DNA of 64,000 bases. It comes from Lachnospiraceae bacterium. Lineage in GTDB: Bacteria; Bacillota; Clostridia; Lachnospirales; Lachnospiraceae. The position numbers were made by a program, and so were the translations under genes. Below, piece by piece: positions 46,456-54,527 of the stretch (the stretch's first letter is position 1; each line of letters begins with the position of its first letter). The notes beneath the pieces were generated by a model, which ran no database searches, was not told where the DNA came from, and worked only from the letters and a program-made list of their open reading frames with translations. The stretch is taken from assembly GCA_022769005.1 (NCBI GenBank), contig JALEKK010000018.1, forward strand, positions 49,660 through 113,659, written 5' to 3'.

Positions 46456-47751
46456 TTATCCAACTTTTAATCTAAACTTCTGAGCATCTCTTTCAGAATT
46501 AACTTCTTCTATTAGTGCGCCGATACCTCTGAGTTTACCTGCAAAGTCTTCATAACCGCGCTTAATGTATACGATATCTTCGACTTCCGATATCCCCTCC
46601 GCCGCAAGTGCGGCAAGAACAAGCGCAGCCCCCGCTCTTAAATCCGGAGCAATAAGCTTGGCTCCCGAAAATCCGTCGACACCTTCTATGTACGCCGTAC
46701 CTCCGTCAACCTTTGCCTTGCCTCCGAGTCTTGCCAATTCGTCTATATATCTGAATCTGTTTTCAAATACACTTTCTGTGACAATACTTGACCCCGTTGC
46801 AAGAGACAGCGCCACAGCCATTTGAGGCTGCATATCCGTAGGAAATCCCGGATATGGAAGAGTTTTGATATTGGTTGCCTTTAATCTGTCATTGGCGATA
46901 ACTCTGACAGTTTCGTCACCTTCTTCAACAATACAACCCATTTCAATAAGCTTGGCCGATATGGATTCCAGGTGCTTAGGTATAACATCGCACACCGTCA
47001 CGTCTCCGCCGGTTACGGCAGCCGCAATCATAAACGTTCCAGCTTCAATCTGATCGGGAATTATTGAATATGATGTACCGTGAAGCTTTTCCACTCCCTT
47101 TATTCTTATTATATCAGTGCCGGCGCCCTTGATATTCGCTCCCATTGTGTTAAGGAAGTTTGCGACATCAACTATATGAGGCTCTTTTGCCGCATTCTCA
47201 AGGATGGTTTCTCCTTCGGCCATGCATGATGCAAGCATAAGATTGATCGTCGCTCCGACGGAAACCGTATCGAAAAATATGTTTGCCCCCGTAAGCTTTT
47301 CTGCCTTAACATATATAAATCCGCCCGGAAGCAGCTCCACATCCGCCCCGAGAGCTTTGAACCCTTTAATGTGAAGGTCTATGGGTCTGCTTCCTATATC
47401 ACATCCCCCGGGAAGCGCCACTTTTGCTTCCTTATACTTACCGAGCAAAGCGCCTATAAGATAGTATGACGCCCTTATTCTTCTTATACTTTCATAATCA
47501 ACCGTGTAATTAGATATGGTGCTCCCGTCAATATCCACCGTATGGGCCGCCGTGTGCTTTACTTTCGCACCTATGGCCGATAAAGCTTCCAAAACCACAT
47601 TGGCATCGTTAACATCCGGAACATTCTCAACCGTTACGGTTTCATCCGCCATGGTTGCCGCAGCGAGTATTCCGAGTACGGCGTTTTTGGCGCCGCTTAT
47701 ATGTACCTTGCCTCTCAGAGGCACCTTGCCCTTTATTATATAACTGCTCAT
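46456..47751 (-). CDS. murA: UDP-N-acetylglucosamine 1-carboxyvinyltransferase
   Basis: A 431-residue enzyme of the first committed step of peptidoglycan synthesis: adds enolpyruvate from PEP to UDP-GlcNAc. LRGKVHISGAKNAVLGIL gives the N-terminal Lys/Asn motif, the catalytic Cys117 is in ALPGGCDIGSRP, and LYPGFPTDMQPQMA-type TLPYPGFPTDMQPQ is near residue 300. Cys rather than Asp means sensitivity to fosfomycin is expected by family knowledge. The promoter TTGAAA-17-TATACT is at 47808-47836 and a terminator follows. A second MurA copy (MurZ) is common in Firmicutes but not seen here. Confidence 0.97.
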   Translation of the reverse strand: MSSYIIKGKVPLRGKVHISGAKNAVLGILAAATMADETVTVENVPDVNDANVVLEALSAIGAKVKHTAAHTVDIDGSTISNYTVDYESIRRIRASYYLIGALLGKYKEAKVALPGGCDIGSRPIDLHIKGFKALGADVELLPGGFIYVKAEKLTGANIFFDTVSVGATINLMLASCMAEGETILENAAKEPHIVDVANFLNTMGANIKGAGTDIIRIKGVEKLHGTSYSIIPDQIEAGTFMIAAAVTGGDVTVCDVIPKHLESISAKLIEMGCIVEEGDETVRVIANDRLKATNIKTLPYPGFPTDMQPQMAVALSLATGSSIVTESVFENRFRYIDELARLGGKAKVDGGTAYIEGVDGFSGAKLIAPDLRAGAALVLAALAAEGISEVEDIVYIKRGYEDFAGKLRGIGALIEEVNSERDAQKFRLKVG

Positions 47752-47807
47752 CTAACTACATTCCCCTCTTAGCACACTTTCCGTGCTTATTTCTCATAAT
47801 CTCGTAA

Positions 47808-47836
47808 AGTATAACACTATCATAATGGCGTTTCAA
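47808..47836 (-). promoter_or_regulatory. Promoter of murA
   Basis: On the minus strand TTGAAA (47831-47836), 17 bases, TATACT (47808-47813), leaving a leader of about 50 bases. It overlaps the last codons of the NUDIX-side gap. Confidence 0.65.
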
Positions 47837-47838
47837 CT

Positions 47839-48606
47839 TCATAAACGCGTAAATCTGTCAAGCGCATACATTATTAACGCTCCGTGATCTGCACTTATTC
47901 CGTTCTTTTCCTCCACTTTGTATTCTGTTTTTTCAAAAAAACGGTCCCTTTGTGTGGTTGAGCCGACACCGGCGCTTATTTTTATGCCGTTTTCTTCATT
48001 TTCCAGAGACAATAAATACCTCTTATATATTTTTTCCGTTTCACCGTTATTCTCTTTTTTCTCCGTACCGATGCACTCCCTTACTTTTACCGTAAATAAA
48101 AGAGCATCCGCCGCGTCGTCTCCGGCTTCGTATTCGATTTCTCCGGAATCCAGGATTCCCGTATATAACGTACTTATCACTCTTGTTCTCGGATCTCTGT
48201 ATACGTCGCCGCAAACACATACTTCCGTAAGCAGCGCGTCAGAGCATCCCGTTTCCTCTTTCAGCTCTCTGTATGCCGCCGCTTCTATTTCTTCCTTATA
48301 TCCGACAAAGCCTCCCGGCGTTGCCCACCATCCCATGTACGGATGATCCCCTCTTTTTATGAGAAGTATTTTAAGCTCCTTGTCAGTATCTTTGCCGAAT
48401 CTGACGTCACTCATAAACTTTCTCATTGAATCTGCGTCGAATGAATCGAGAGACTCAACGGCAAATATCGCCATATCCACGGTAACGCTGGGATTAGGGT
48501 ATTTATTCGGATTGTATTCTTCAAGAAATTCCTTCAGAGTTTTTCCCTTTTTATTTCTTTCTCCCATGCCCTGATATTTATCCATGTCTTTTTCGGAAAT
48601 ATACAT
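47839..48606 (-). CDS. NUDIX hydrolase
   Basis: About 255 residues. The NUDIX box is GGFVGYKEEIEAAAYRELKEETGC near residue 105, with all key Gly and Glu residues; LIKRGDHPYMGWWATPGG precedes it. Members hydrolyse nucleoside diphosphate derivatives; the WWATPGGFV form is typical of ADP-ribose pyrophosphatases. A C-terminal extension of about 90 residues has no motif I know. The start at 48606 has GGGGGA six bases upstream; an earlier start at 48660 is not used. It is the last gene after mfd on this strand. Confidence 0.9.
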   Translation of the reverse strand: MYISEKDMDKYQGMGERNKKGKTLKEFLEEYNPNKYPNPSVTVDMAIFAVESLDSFDADSMRKFMSDVRFGKDTDKELKILLIKRGDHPYMGWWATPGGFVGYKEEIEAAAYRELKEETGCSDALLTEVCVCGDVYRDPRTRVISTLYTGILDSGEIEYEAGDDAADALLFTVKVRECIGTEKKENNGETEKIYKRYLLSLENEENGIKISAGVGSTTQRDRFFEKTEYKVEEKNGISADHGALIMYALDRFTRL

Positions 48607-48669
48607 AATCGTCCCCCTTAGTCTGTAGATTATGTTCATACAATTTATAAACATAATCATTTAAACAAG

Positions 48670-51600
48670 TTATACGTTTAATTTTACTAATGTTTTAACA
48701 ATCAAATCCAAATATTCACCGGTATTGTTCACCTTTGCAGTCGGATATGACCACATAAGGCACTTATCTTCCCCCTCAATAAACAGAAAGGAACCTCCCG
48801 CCTTTTCGCAAAAACTTTTTATTTCATTTTGAAATTCAACGGGAGCGTCCCTGTACAGATATGCCGCCGTTGTCCATTTGCCGTTTTTCTTCCCGCCTCT
48901 TATTTCGGTTATAAATTTACCGTGAGCCAGAGATTTAATATATGCAATGTTCAACAGGTTAACCGTTTCTTTTGGAACGGCTCCGTATCTGTCATTTAAT
49001 TCATCCAACATATCCGATACGTCTTCATGGGAATTTATGTTGGATATGCGTTTATAGATTTCCAGTTTCTGAGTTTCTTTTGTTATGTAATCATTGGGAA
49101 CATATGCATCCACATTCAAATCAACGGTGGTTTCATATTCATTTTCTTTAACGGGTTCCCCTTTAAGTTCGGCGACCGCATTGTTAATAAGTTTTGTATA
49201 CATTTCAAAACCCACCGAAGATATGAAGCCGTGCTGTGTTTTACCCAGGAGATTGCCTGCGCCCCTTATTTCCAGATCCTTCATGGCAATCTTATATCCT
49301 GATCCCAAGTCCGTAAGTTCTCTTAGTGCATTCAGTCTTTTAAGAGCGGTTTCCGTAATTGCCCTGTCTCTTCTGTAGAGCAGAAATGAATATGAACTTC
49401 TGCCGGATCTTCCGACGCGGCCTCTGAGCTGATACAGCTGAGAAAGTCCGAATTTATCCGCATCTTCTATAATAATGGTATTAACATTTGCTATATCCAT
49501 TCCCGTTTCCACTATTGTGGTGGAAACAAGCACATCCGTCTCTCCCTCTGTAAATGAGAGCATTACTCTTTCAAGCTGTTTTTTGTCCATTTGACCGTGA
49601 GCATATGCAAATGTTACGTCCGGCATCATTTCCTCTAATTCCCTCGTAACGTTTTCTATGCCCTGAACCCTGTTATTTACGTAATATACTTGACCGCCTC
49701 TTGCCACCTCTCTTGTTATGGCCTCTTTCACAATCTGCATATTGTGTTCCGTAACAAAGGTCTGTATGGGCATTCGGTCTACCGGCGGTTCTTCAAGAGT
49801 GCTCATGTCCCTTATACCCGCAAGGCTCATATTGAGCGTTCGCGGAATAGGAGTCGCGGACAGGGCCAGCACGTCAACATTTGCTTTGAGTTTTTTCAGT
49901 TTTTCTTTATGCGCAACTCCGAAGCGCTGTTCTTCGTCAATTATCAGAAGTCCCAAATCTTTAAAAGCCATGTCCTTTGACAATATTCTGTGGGTGCCTA
50001 TTACAATGTCCGTATTGCCCGCGGCAACATCTTTTGCAACGGCTCTGTTTTCGGCTGCCGTACAAAATCCCGACATATGAGCTATTTTAACCGGAAATGA
50101 CGAAAATCTGTTAACAAAAGACAGATATTGCTGTCTTGCAAGTATTGTCGTCGGTGCAAGAAACGCCACCTGCTTTCCGTCGTTTACCGCTTTAAACGCT
50201 GCTCTCATGGCAACTTCCGTCTTGCCGAATCCGACGTCTCCGCATATAAGCCTGTCCATTATTCTGTCGCTTTCCATATCGGACTTAATGTCTTCCACCG
50301 CAGCCAGCTGGTCATCGGTTTCCTCATACGGAAACAGCTCTTCAAATTCTCTTTGCCATTCGTCGTCTTCACTGAATCTGTATCCCTTAAGCTGCATTCT
50401 GCGTGCATATATCTCAATAAGGTCTTTGGCCGTTTTTTCCGCAGACTCTTTTGCCCTTCTTTTTGCATTGCTCCAGGCAACACTTCCCAATTTATTGACC
50501 GTTGGTTTTTTATCCGTATCCGCATTGGCATATTTTTGCAGCACGTCAGCCTGAGTTGCAAGAACATATACAGCGCTGTTTCCGGCATATTCTATTTTTA
50601 CGTAATCCTTGTAAACATTGTCGGTCTTAATCCGCTCTATGCCCCTGTATATACCTATTCCGTGACTTTCGTGAACAACGAAATCTCCCGGAACCATATC
50701 CAGCTCCGTAATGTCTATATGCTTTCTTTTCTGCTTCTTTCTCTTTTTATCTTTGAATATGTCATTTTCCGATATACATACAAATTTATTTTCCGGATAT
50801 TCAAAACCCTCGCTTAAGCCTCCCAACATAACCGCCGTCGTTCCTGGCACCAACTCGCCGTAATCCGACGAATTATATGCTCTGATTTCATTGTCCGACA
50901 GCTCTTTTATAAGCCTTTCTTTTCTTGCAGTTGAACTTGTAACGAGGCAGATGCGGTAATTTCTCTTTTGGTAACTTTTCAATTCTTTAATGAGCAAATC
51001 GAAAGCATTATTATAATTTTCCGATGAAATGGCTCTTATATTTATCGTACAGTCAGCTTCAATGTCACGGAGCCTGCTGTCAAATGACGTAAAAACACAG
51101 CATTTTCGGCTTTTAAGAGATTTATACATATCAAGAATGTTTTTCAGCCCGTGAGTTTGTGACTCCAGACAGTAACCTTCCGCATATCTGCTCTCCATGC
51201 TTGACATATATTCCGAATTTAATTCTTCGAAGCGCTCCGTAATAAGCATAGGCTCAACAACGGAAATGAGAGTATTGTCTCCGAAATAATCCAATAAATA
51301 CGATATGTTCTTTTCATAATATGATATGAATTTCGGATTGGGCGAATTGCTTTCGGCAACGGCGGAAAGCGCTCTGAGTCTGTTGCATCTCTCATATGTA
51401 ACCGCATCCTTTTTTGTATTGTTATCTCCCAATTCATCAAGTCTTACGGCAATATCCGACAAAATATATCCTGCCGCATCCCGTATTTCCTCATCGGAAA
51501 ACAACATATCCGTGGCGGGGAATATTCTTAGCATGTTCGTTTCCGAAATACTCTTCTGAGTTTCCGCATTAAATGTTCTTATGCTTTCCACGCTGTCTCC

Positions 51601-52197
51601 CCATAATTCTATTCTTACGGGAGTATCTGACGTTACGTCGAATATATCAATAATTCCGCCTCTTATTGCGAATTGCCCGGCTTCATTGACAATACTTCGG
51701 CGTTCATATCCCATTTTCACAAGTTCTTCAGCCAGTCTGTCCGTGTCCGTCTCATCATTTGCATATATATACTTTATTGACTTTTTGTATTTTTCAATTG
51801 GTATAAGCATATCAAGGCATGCATCTGCGGTTGTAACAACCGTTATGGGCTCATTGTTCTCCGTACATTCAATATATCTGCTTATACATCCAAGCCTTTT
51901 ATACATTATCTCGTTGCCATGCATTCCCACATTGTAGAATATCGCGTCTTTTGCGGGATAATATACGGCGTTTATTCCCAGAAAAGCCATGTCGCCCGTC
52001 ATTGTTACAGCCTTTTGCTCGTCGCTTACAATTATTACATGGGCATCCGCGCCTGTCTGCTGTCTTACCGATTCCGAAATATGAGCAACCTGTACGCCGC
52101 TTAATCCCGTAAAATGTACTGTTCCGTTATCCTTAAGTACCTCAGCGCCTTTGTTTATTCCGCTGAATTCATGTGAAATATTTAAAAAGTCTTTCAT
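48670..52197 (-). CDS. mfd: Transcription-repair coupling factor
   Basis: About 1175 residues, full length. An N-terminal UvrB-like region (with RGGIIDIFDVTSDTPVRIELWGD) lacks the helicase motifs, the RNA polymerase interaction domain is near 480-545 (DMVPGDFVVHESHGIGIYRG), and the translocase core has Walker A ICGDVGFGKTEVAMRAAFK near 650, LIIDEEQRFGV, ALSATPIPRTLNMSL, and GRVGRSGRSSYSFLL, ending in the autoinhibitory D7 domain. It strips stalled RNA polymerase and recruits UvrA. The start at 52197 overlaps the pth stop region. Confidence 0.97.
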   Translation of the reverse strand: MKDFLNISHEFSGINKGAEVLKDNGTVHFTGLSGVQVAHISESVRQQTGADAHVIIVSDEQKAVTMTGDMAFLGINAVYYPAKDAIFYNVGMHGNEIMYKRLGCISRYIECTENNEPITVVTTADACLDMLIPIEKYKKSIKYIYANDETDTDRLAEELVKMGYERRSIVNEAGQFAIRGGIIDIFDVTSDTPVRIELWGDSVESIRTFNAETQKSISETNMLRIFPATDMLFSDEEIRDAAGYILSDIAVRLDELGDNNTKKDAVTYERCNRLRALSAVAESNSPNPKFISYYEKNISYLLDYFGDNTLISVVEPMLITERFEELNSEYMSSMESRYAEGYCLESQTHGLKNILDMYKSLKSRKCCVFTSFDSRLRDIEADCTINIRAISSENYNNAFDLLIKELKSYQKRNYRICLVTSSTARKERLIKELSDNEIRAYNSSDYGELVPGTTAVMLGGLSEGFEYPENKFVCISENDIFKDKKRKKQKRKHIDITELDMVPGDFVVHESHGIGIYRGIERIKTDNVYKDYVKIEYAGNSAVYVLATQADVLQKYANADTDKKPTVNKLGSVAWSNAKRRAKESAEKTAKDLIEIYARRMQLKGYRFSEDDEWQREFEELFPYEETDDQLAAVEDIKSDMESDRIMDRLICGDVGFGKTEVAMRAAFKAVNDGKQVAFLAPTTILARQQYLSFVNRFSSFPVKIAHMSGFCTAAENRAVAKDVAAGNTDIVIGTHRILSKDMAFKDLGLLIIDEEQRFGVAHKEKLKKLKANVDVLALSATPIPRTLNMSLAGIRDMSTLEEPPVDRMPIQTFVTEHNMQIVKEAITREVARGGQVYYVNNRVQGIENVTRELEEMMPDVTFAYAHGQMDKKQLERVMLSFTEGETDVLVSTTIVETGMDIANVNTIIIEDADKFGLSQLYQLRGRVGRSGRSSYSFLLYRRDRAITETALKRLNALRELTDLGSGYKIAMKDLEIRGAGNLLGKTQHGFISSVGFEMYTKLINNAVAELKGEPVKENEYETTVDLNVDAYVPNDYITKETQKLEIYKRISNINSHEDVSDMLDELNDRYGAVPKETVNLLNIAYIKSLAHGKFITEIRGGKKNGKWTTAAYLYRDAPVEFQNEIKSFCEKAGGSFLFIEGEDKCLMWSYPTAKVNNTGEYLDLIVKTLVKLNV

Positions 52198-52199
52198 AA

Positions 52200-52763
52200 T
52201 CACAATCCGTTATACATATTCATTGCAAATCCGATTCCCCTGTCAAGGATTGATTCAACAGCCTCCGCTGCCAGTCCGACGGATTTGTCCATTATTTCAC
52301 GCTCATCCTTTTTGAAGTGTCCCAATACCCAATCAGCCAAATCGTAATGCATGGGTTTCTTCCCGACTCCCACTCTGATCCTTTGGAATTCCTGCGTACC
52401 CAGTTCATTTATCAGATTTTTTATTCCGTTGTGTCCTCCCGCGCTTCCGTTAGGTCGTATTCTTATTTTGCCGATGTCAAGCGACACGTCGTCATATATA
52501 ATCAGCACATCGCTTATATCCAAAGAATAGTAATCCGCAAGTCCGGCCACACATACGCCTGACAGATTCATAAATGTCTGCGGTTTTACGAGAATGACTT
52601 TTTCGCTTCCGATCATTCCCTTCCCCACAAGGCCGTGCTTCTCCATACTTTTTACCGCAATATTGTACTTTCCCGATATCCTGTCAATTACATCAAAACC
52701 AATGTTGTGTCTTGTATTTTCATATTCGGCTCCCGGATTGCCGAGTCCCGCTATTAACTTCAT
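52200..52763 (-). CDS. pth: Peptidyl-tRNA hydrolase
   Basis: A 187-residue enzyme that recycles peptidyl-tRNAs. IAGLGNPGAEYENTRHNIGFDVID at the start (Asn and His of the active site), PQTFMNLSGVCV, DDVSLDIGKIRIRPNGSAGGHNGIKNL and FQRIRVGVGKK are the family pattern. It is translationally coupled to the peptidase gene upstream, whose stop overlaps the start of pth, and to mfd downstream. The start at 52763 (MKLIAGLG) is chosen over the GTG at 52772, which precedes the ribosome-like GGTGAT. Confidence 0.96.
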   Translation of the reverse strand: MKLIAGLGNPGAEYENTRHNIGFDVIDRISGKYNIAVKSMEKHGLVGKGMIGSEKVILVKPQTFMNLSGVCVAGLADYYSLDISDVLIIYDDVSLDIGKIRIRPNGSAGGHNGIKNLINELGTQEFQRIRVGVGKKPMHYDLADWVLGHFKKDEREIMDKSVGLAAEAVESILDRGIGFAMNMYNGL

Positions 52764-52764
52764 A

Positions 52765-53184
52765 TTAATCACCGTTCCTGTTTCTTATTCTCATTAAAGG
52801 GCGTCTCAAAGGATACAGCGCATACCACAGTCTGCTGTATAACCTGTAACCGATGTCCGTCACCTTTATTGTTTTATTGTTTCTTATGAGCCCCGTCATT
52901 ATTCCGATGACGGCATCTTCCTTTACATATTCTTTATTAATGCAGTTATCCCCGAGGATGAGATAACCGTCTTCCAGAACGTCCACGATTCGATGCATTA
53001 CATTTTCACCGTTTGGGCGCTCAAAAAGGACAACGTCATATTTTTTAAGGCGTTGTCCCGTATTTCTCTTTTCTATTATCATAACATCCCGTCCCTCTTT
53101 TATGAGCGGTCTCATGCTTACGCCCTTGTTGGGATACAGAAAGTTACCGTGTTTTTCCAGCTGCTCTCTTATTGTAGTATTCAT
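52765..53184 (-). CDS. S24/S26 family peptidase (signal-peptidase-like, Ser/His type)
   Basis: A 139-residue protein. The nucleophile Ser23 is in NKGVSMRPLIKEGRD; the position of the general base is His64 in ENVMHRIVD, as in Sec11/SipW-type signal peptidases, not the Lys of ordinary SPase I. GYLILGDNCINKEYV follows, another signal-peptidase box. There is no clear membrane helix at the N-terminus; a hydrophobic segment WYALYPLRR is near the C-terminus. It lies between the kinase gene of the RiPP cluster and pth, and its stop overlaps pth. I infer it could cut the modified precursor, but it could equally be a housekeeping protease. The ribosome site is weak. Confidence 0.75.
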   Translation of the reverse strand: MNTTIREQLEKHGNFLYPNKGVSMRPLIKEGRDVMIIEKRNTGQRLKKYDVVLFERPNGENVMHRIVDVLEDGYLILGDNCINKEYVKEDAVIGIMTGLIRNNKTIKVTDIGYRLYSRLWYALYPLRRPLMRIRNRNGD

Positions 53185-53251
53185 AGATTCAATCAATTAT
53201 GTCTGTCGTCTGCAATTATTGATAATATCCGATTATTTATAATAAAAATAT

Positions 53252-53270
53252 ATCCCGCTGTCCGCGGGTT
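53252..53270 (-). terminator. Short terminator after the HPr-kinase-like gene
   Basis: CCCGC (53254-53258) pairs with GCGGG (53264-53268); on the minus strand the sequence then becomes ATATATTTTTATT. Short but GC-rich stem. Confidence 0.55.
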
Positions 53271-53290
53271 TAATTATTTAAGTGAACTAC

Positions 53291-54031
53291 TCAAATATAA
53301 TCTTTTATATATTCATATACACATTTTGCCGAGTCGACGGAATCGGTGCAATATATATTATATACGGGGACATTTGCCGTAAGCATATCAATAAGACTTA
53401 TGGTCTTTTGCATCTTTCCCGCATCTTTGCTTTTATATACCTGCTGCATTAAGATGCCCCACATTTCATTTTTACCGATACTCTCTACCCGGTTCTCTCC
53501 CCTGTTCAGTTTGAAAATAAATTTCAAAGGAACCTTTATATTGCTGTTTCGACCCAGTTTCCCGGACCATGGGGTTCCGTAAACGGCTGCGCCGCTCCCG
53601 CTTACTTTAACGAGAGGTTTGTCGTCATTTATCATAACAACCCTGTCTCCGAAACACTCCTGCCAATGTTTTGAATGTGTAGACTTCCCCACGCCGCTGT
53701 CGGCTGTAAATATAATTCCGTTTCCGTCTATTGATACGGATGAACCGTGCAGCAGTATGATGTCTCTGTCTATAAGTTCCTCCGCAATTTTTCTGTATAC
53801 GGAGATTATTTCCAAATATGAATCCGGGTAATCCTTAGGTATGGTCTGCTTATGTATTCCGTGAGTTTCCTCATATGCTCTCTCAAAGGCTATGTCTTCA
53901 GGCTCCGTCACCAGCGTAATATCCGCTTTGTCTTCCGTGCATATATAATCTTTACAGAATTCATATATCGCCTCATACATGGGCTTTATACAAATCCTTG
54001 TATCCGCAATATTAATATAAAAGTCCTTCAT
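53291..54031 (-). CDS. HPr-kinase-like P-loop kinase of a RiPP cluster
   Basis: A 246-residue protein. The C-terminal two-thirds is an HprK-like kinase: LLHGSSVSIDGNGIIFTADSGVGKSTHSKH, with Walker A ADSGVGKST at residues 110-118, then VVMINDDKPLVKV and YGTPWSGKLGRN. It lacks the HPr-binding domain of true HprK, and no PTS protein is nearby. Close relatives of this short type occur in RiPP gene clusters, where paeninodin PadeK phosphorylates a Ser of the precursor. The start at 54031 has GGAG five bases upstream; a terminator sits just ahead of it. It probably acts on the nearby Cys/Ser-rich peptides, but that is inference. Confidence 0.8.
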   Translation of the reverse strand: MKDFYINIADTRICIKPMYEAIYEFCKDYICTEDKADITLVTEPEDIAFERAYEETHGIHKQTIPKDYPDSYLEIISVYRKIAEELIDRDIILLHGSSVSIDGNGIIFTADSGVGKSTHSKHWQECFGDRVVMINDDKPLVKVSGSGAAVYGTPWSGKLGRNSNIKVPLKFIFKLNRGENRVESIGKNEMWGILMQQVYKSKDAGKMQKTISLIDMLTANVPVYNIYCTDSVDSAKCVYEYIKDYI

Positions 54032-54045
54032 CGTCACTCCGTTAG

Positions 54046-54076
54046 AAAAAACCTCCAAGCCTTTCGGCTTGGAGGT
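54046..54076 (-). terminator. Strong terminator between the 46-residue precursor and the kinase gene
   Basis: ACCTCCAAGCC-GAAA-GGCTTGGAGGT stem with a GNRA-type loop and six T on the minus strand. It starts 15 bases after the precursor stop and ends about 15 bases before the kinase start, so it limits read-through. Confidence 0.9.
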
Positions 54077-54091
54077 AAGATCAAAATGTAA

Positions 54092-54232
54092 TTATGGATT
54101 GTATTTATAATCCTTTTCACATTCACCCTGTGTATTACATGCACAGTCATAGCAATCACTCTTTGTGATAATATCGCTTGAATCAATGTTAAGGATATCC
54201 ATATTCATTTCTTCGTACTCTTTTTTCTGCAC
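54092..54232 (-). CDS. 46-residue Cys-rich RiPP precursor candidate
   Basis: A small gene starting with GTG at 54232 with AGAGAGGTG five bases upstream; it is below usual ORF size cut-offs. The leader begins MQKKEYEEMNMDIL, the middle is NIDSSDIITKSD, and the C-terminal part has four Cys in CYDCACNTQGEC, followed by a charged Tyr/Lys tail ending KYNP. It has no signal peptide. It shares MQK.EY and IT...(x)YDC with the larger candidate encoded just upstream. Its own promoter (TTGACA-17-TATGAT), a leader stem-loop and a strong terminator show it is expressed. It lies between a radical SAM gene and a kinase gene. Product inferred to be modified at the Cys residues. Confidence 0.75.
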   Translation of the reverse strand: MQKKEYEEMNMDILNIDSSDIITKSDCYDCACNTQGECEKDYKYNP

Positions 54233-54272
54233 AGCCGCACCTCTCTGAAATATAATTTTTATTTAAATAAAG

Positions 54273-54312
54273 ACACGAATTTCTTCGCATCTTTGCGCAC
54301 GAAATTCTGTGT
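54273..54312 (-). promoter_or_regulatory. Stem-loop in the 5' leader of the 46-residue precursor
   Basis: On the minus strand GTGT-AATTTC arms pair around an inner CGCA/TGCG hairpin (54286-54297); the stem starts about nine bases into the predicted transcript and is followed by TCTTTATTTAAATAA. It may protect the RNA 5' end or act as an attenuator. Confidence 0.6.
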
Positions 54313-54327
54313 GTTGATACTTCTGTT

Positions 54328-54356
54328 ATCATATCTTAGAACGGCATTAATGTCAA
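54328..54356 (-). promoter_or_regulatory. Strong promoter of the 46-residue precursor
   Basis: On the minus strand TTGACA (54351-54356), exactly 17 bases, TATGAT (54328-54333). The predicted start of transcription is near 54321, giving a leader of about 90 bases. Confidence 0.8.
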
Positions 54357-54527
54357 CTTTTTCACAGCCGTAGAATCGCCCGTTTTTACCTGTTTTTATG
54401 CATACTTCTGATACATGGACCGCCTGCATTAAATCTTTTGTATTATTGTGTTTTAACACTTAATAATCCACGTCGATATAATCCGAATATCCCGCTGCGT
54501 TTATATGCTCATATGCTTTTAACTCAT

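Noticed and set aside
53291..54031. True HPr kinase/phosphorylase of carbon control
   Set aside because: Lacks the N-terminal half of HprK, is short, and no PTS or lgt gene is nearby.
54259..54459. 66-codon reading frame on the minus strand between the two precursor genes
   Set aside because: It starts with GTG without a ribosome site and contains the -35, the -10 and the leader stem-loop of the 46-residue precursor gene, so it is almost surely not translated.
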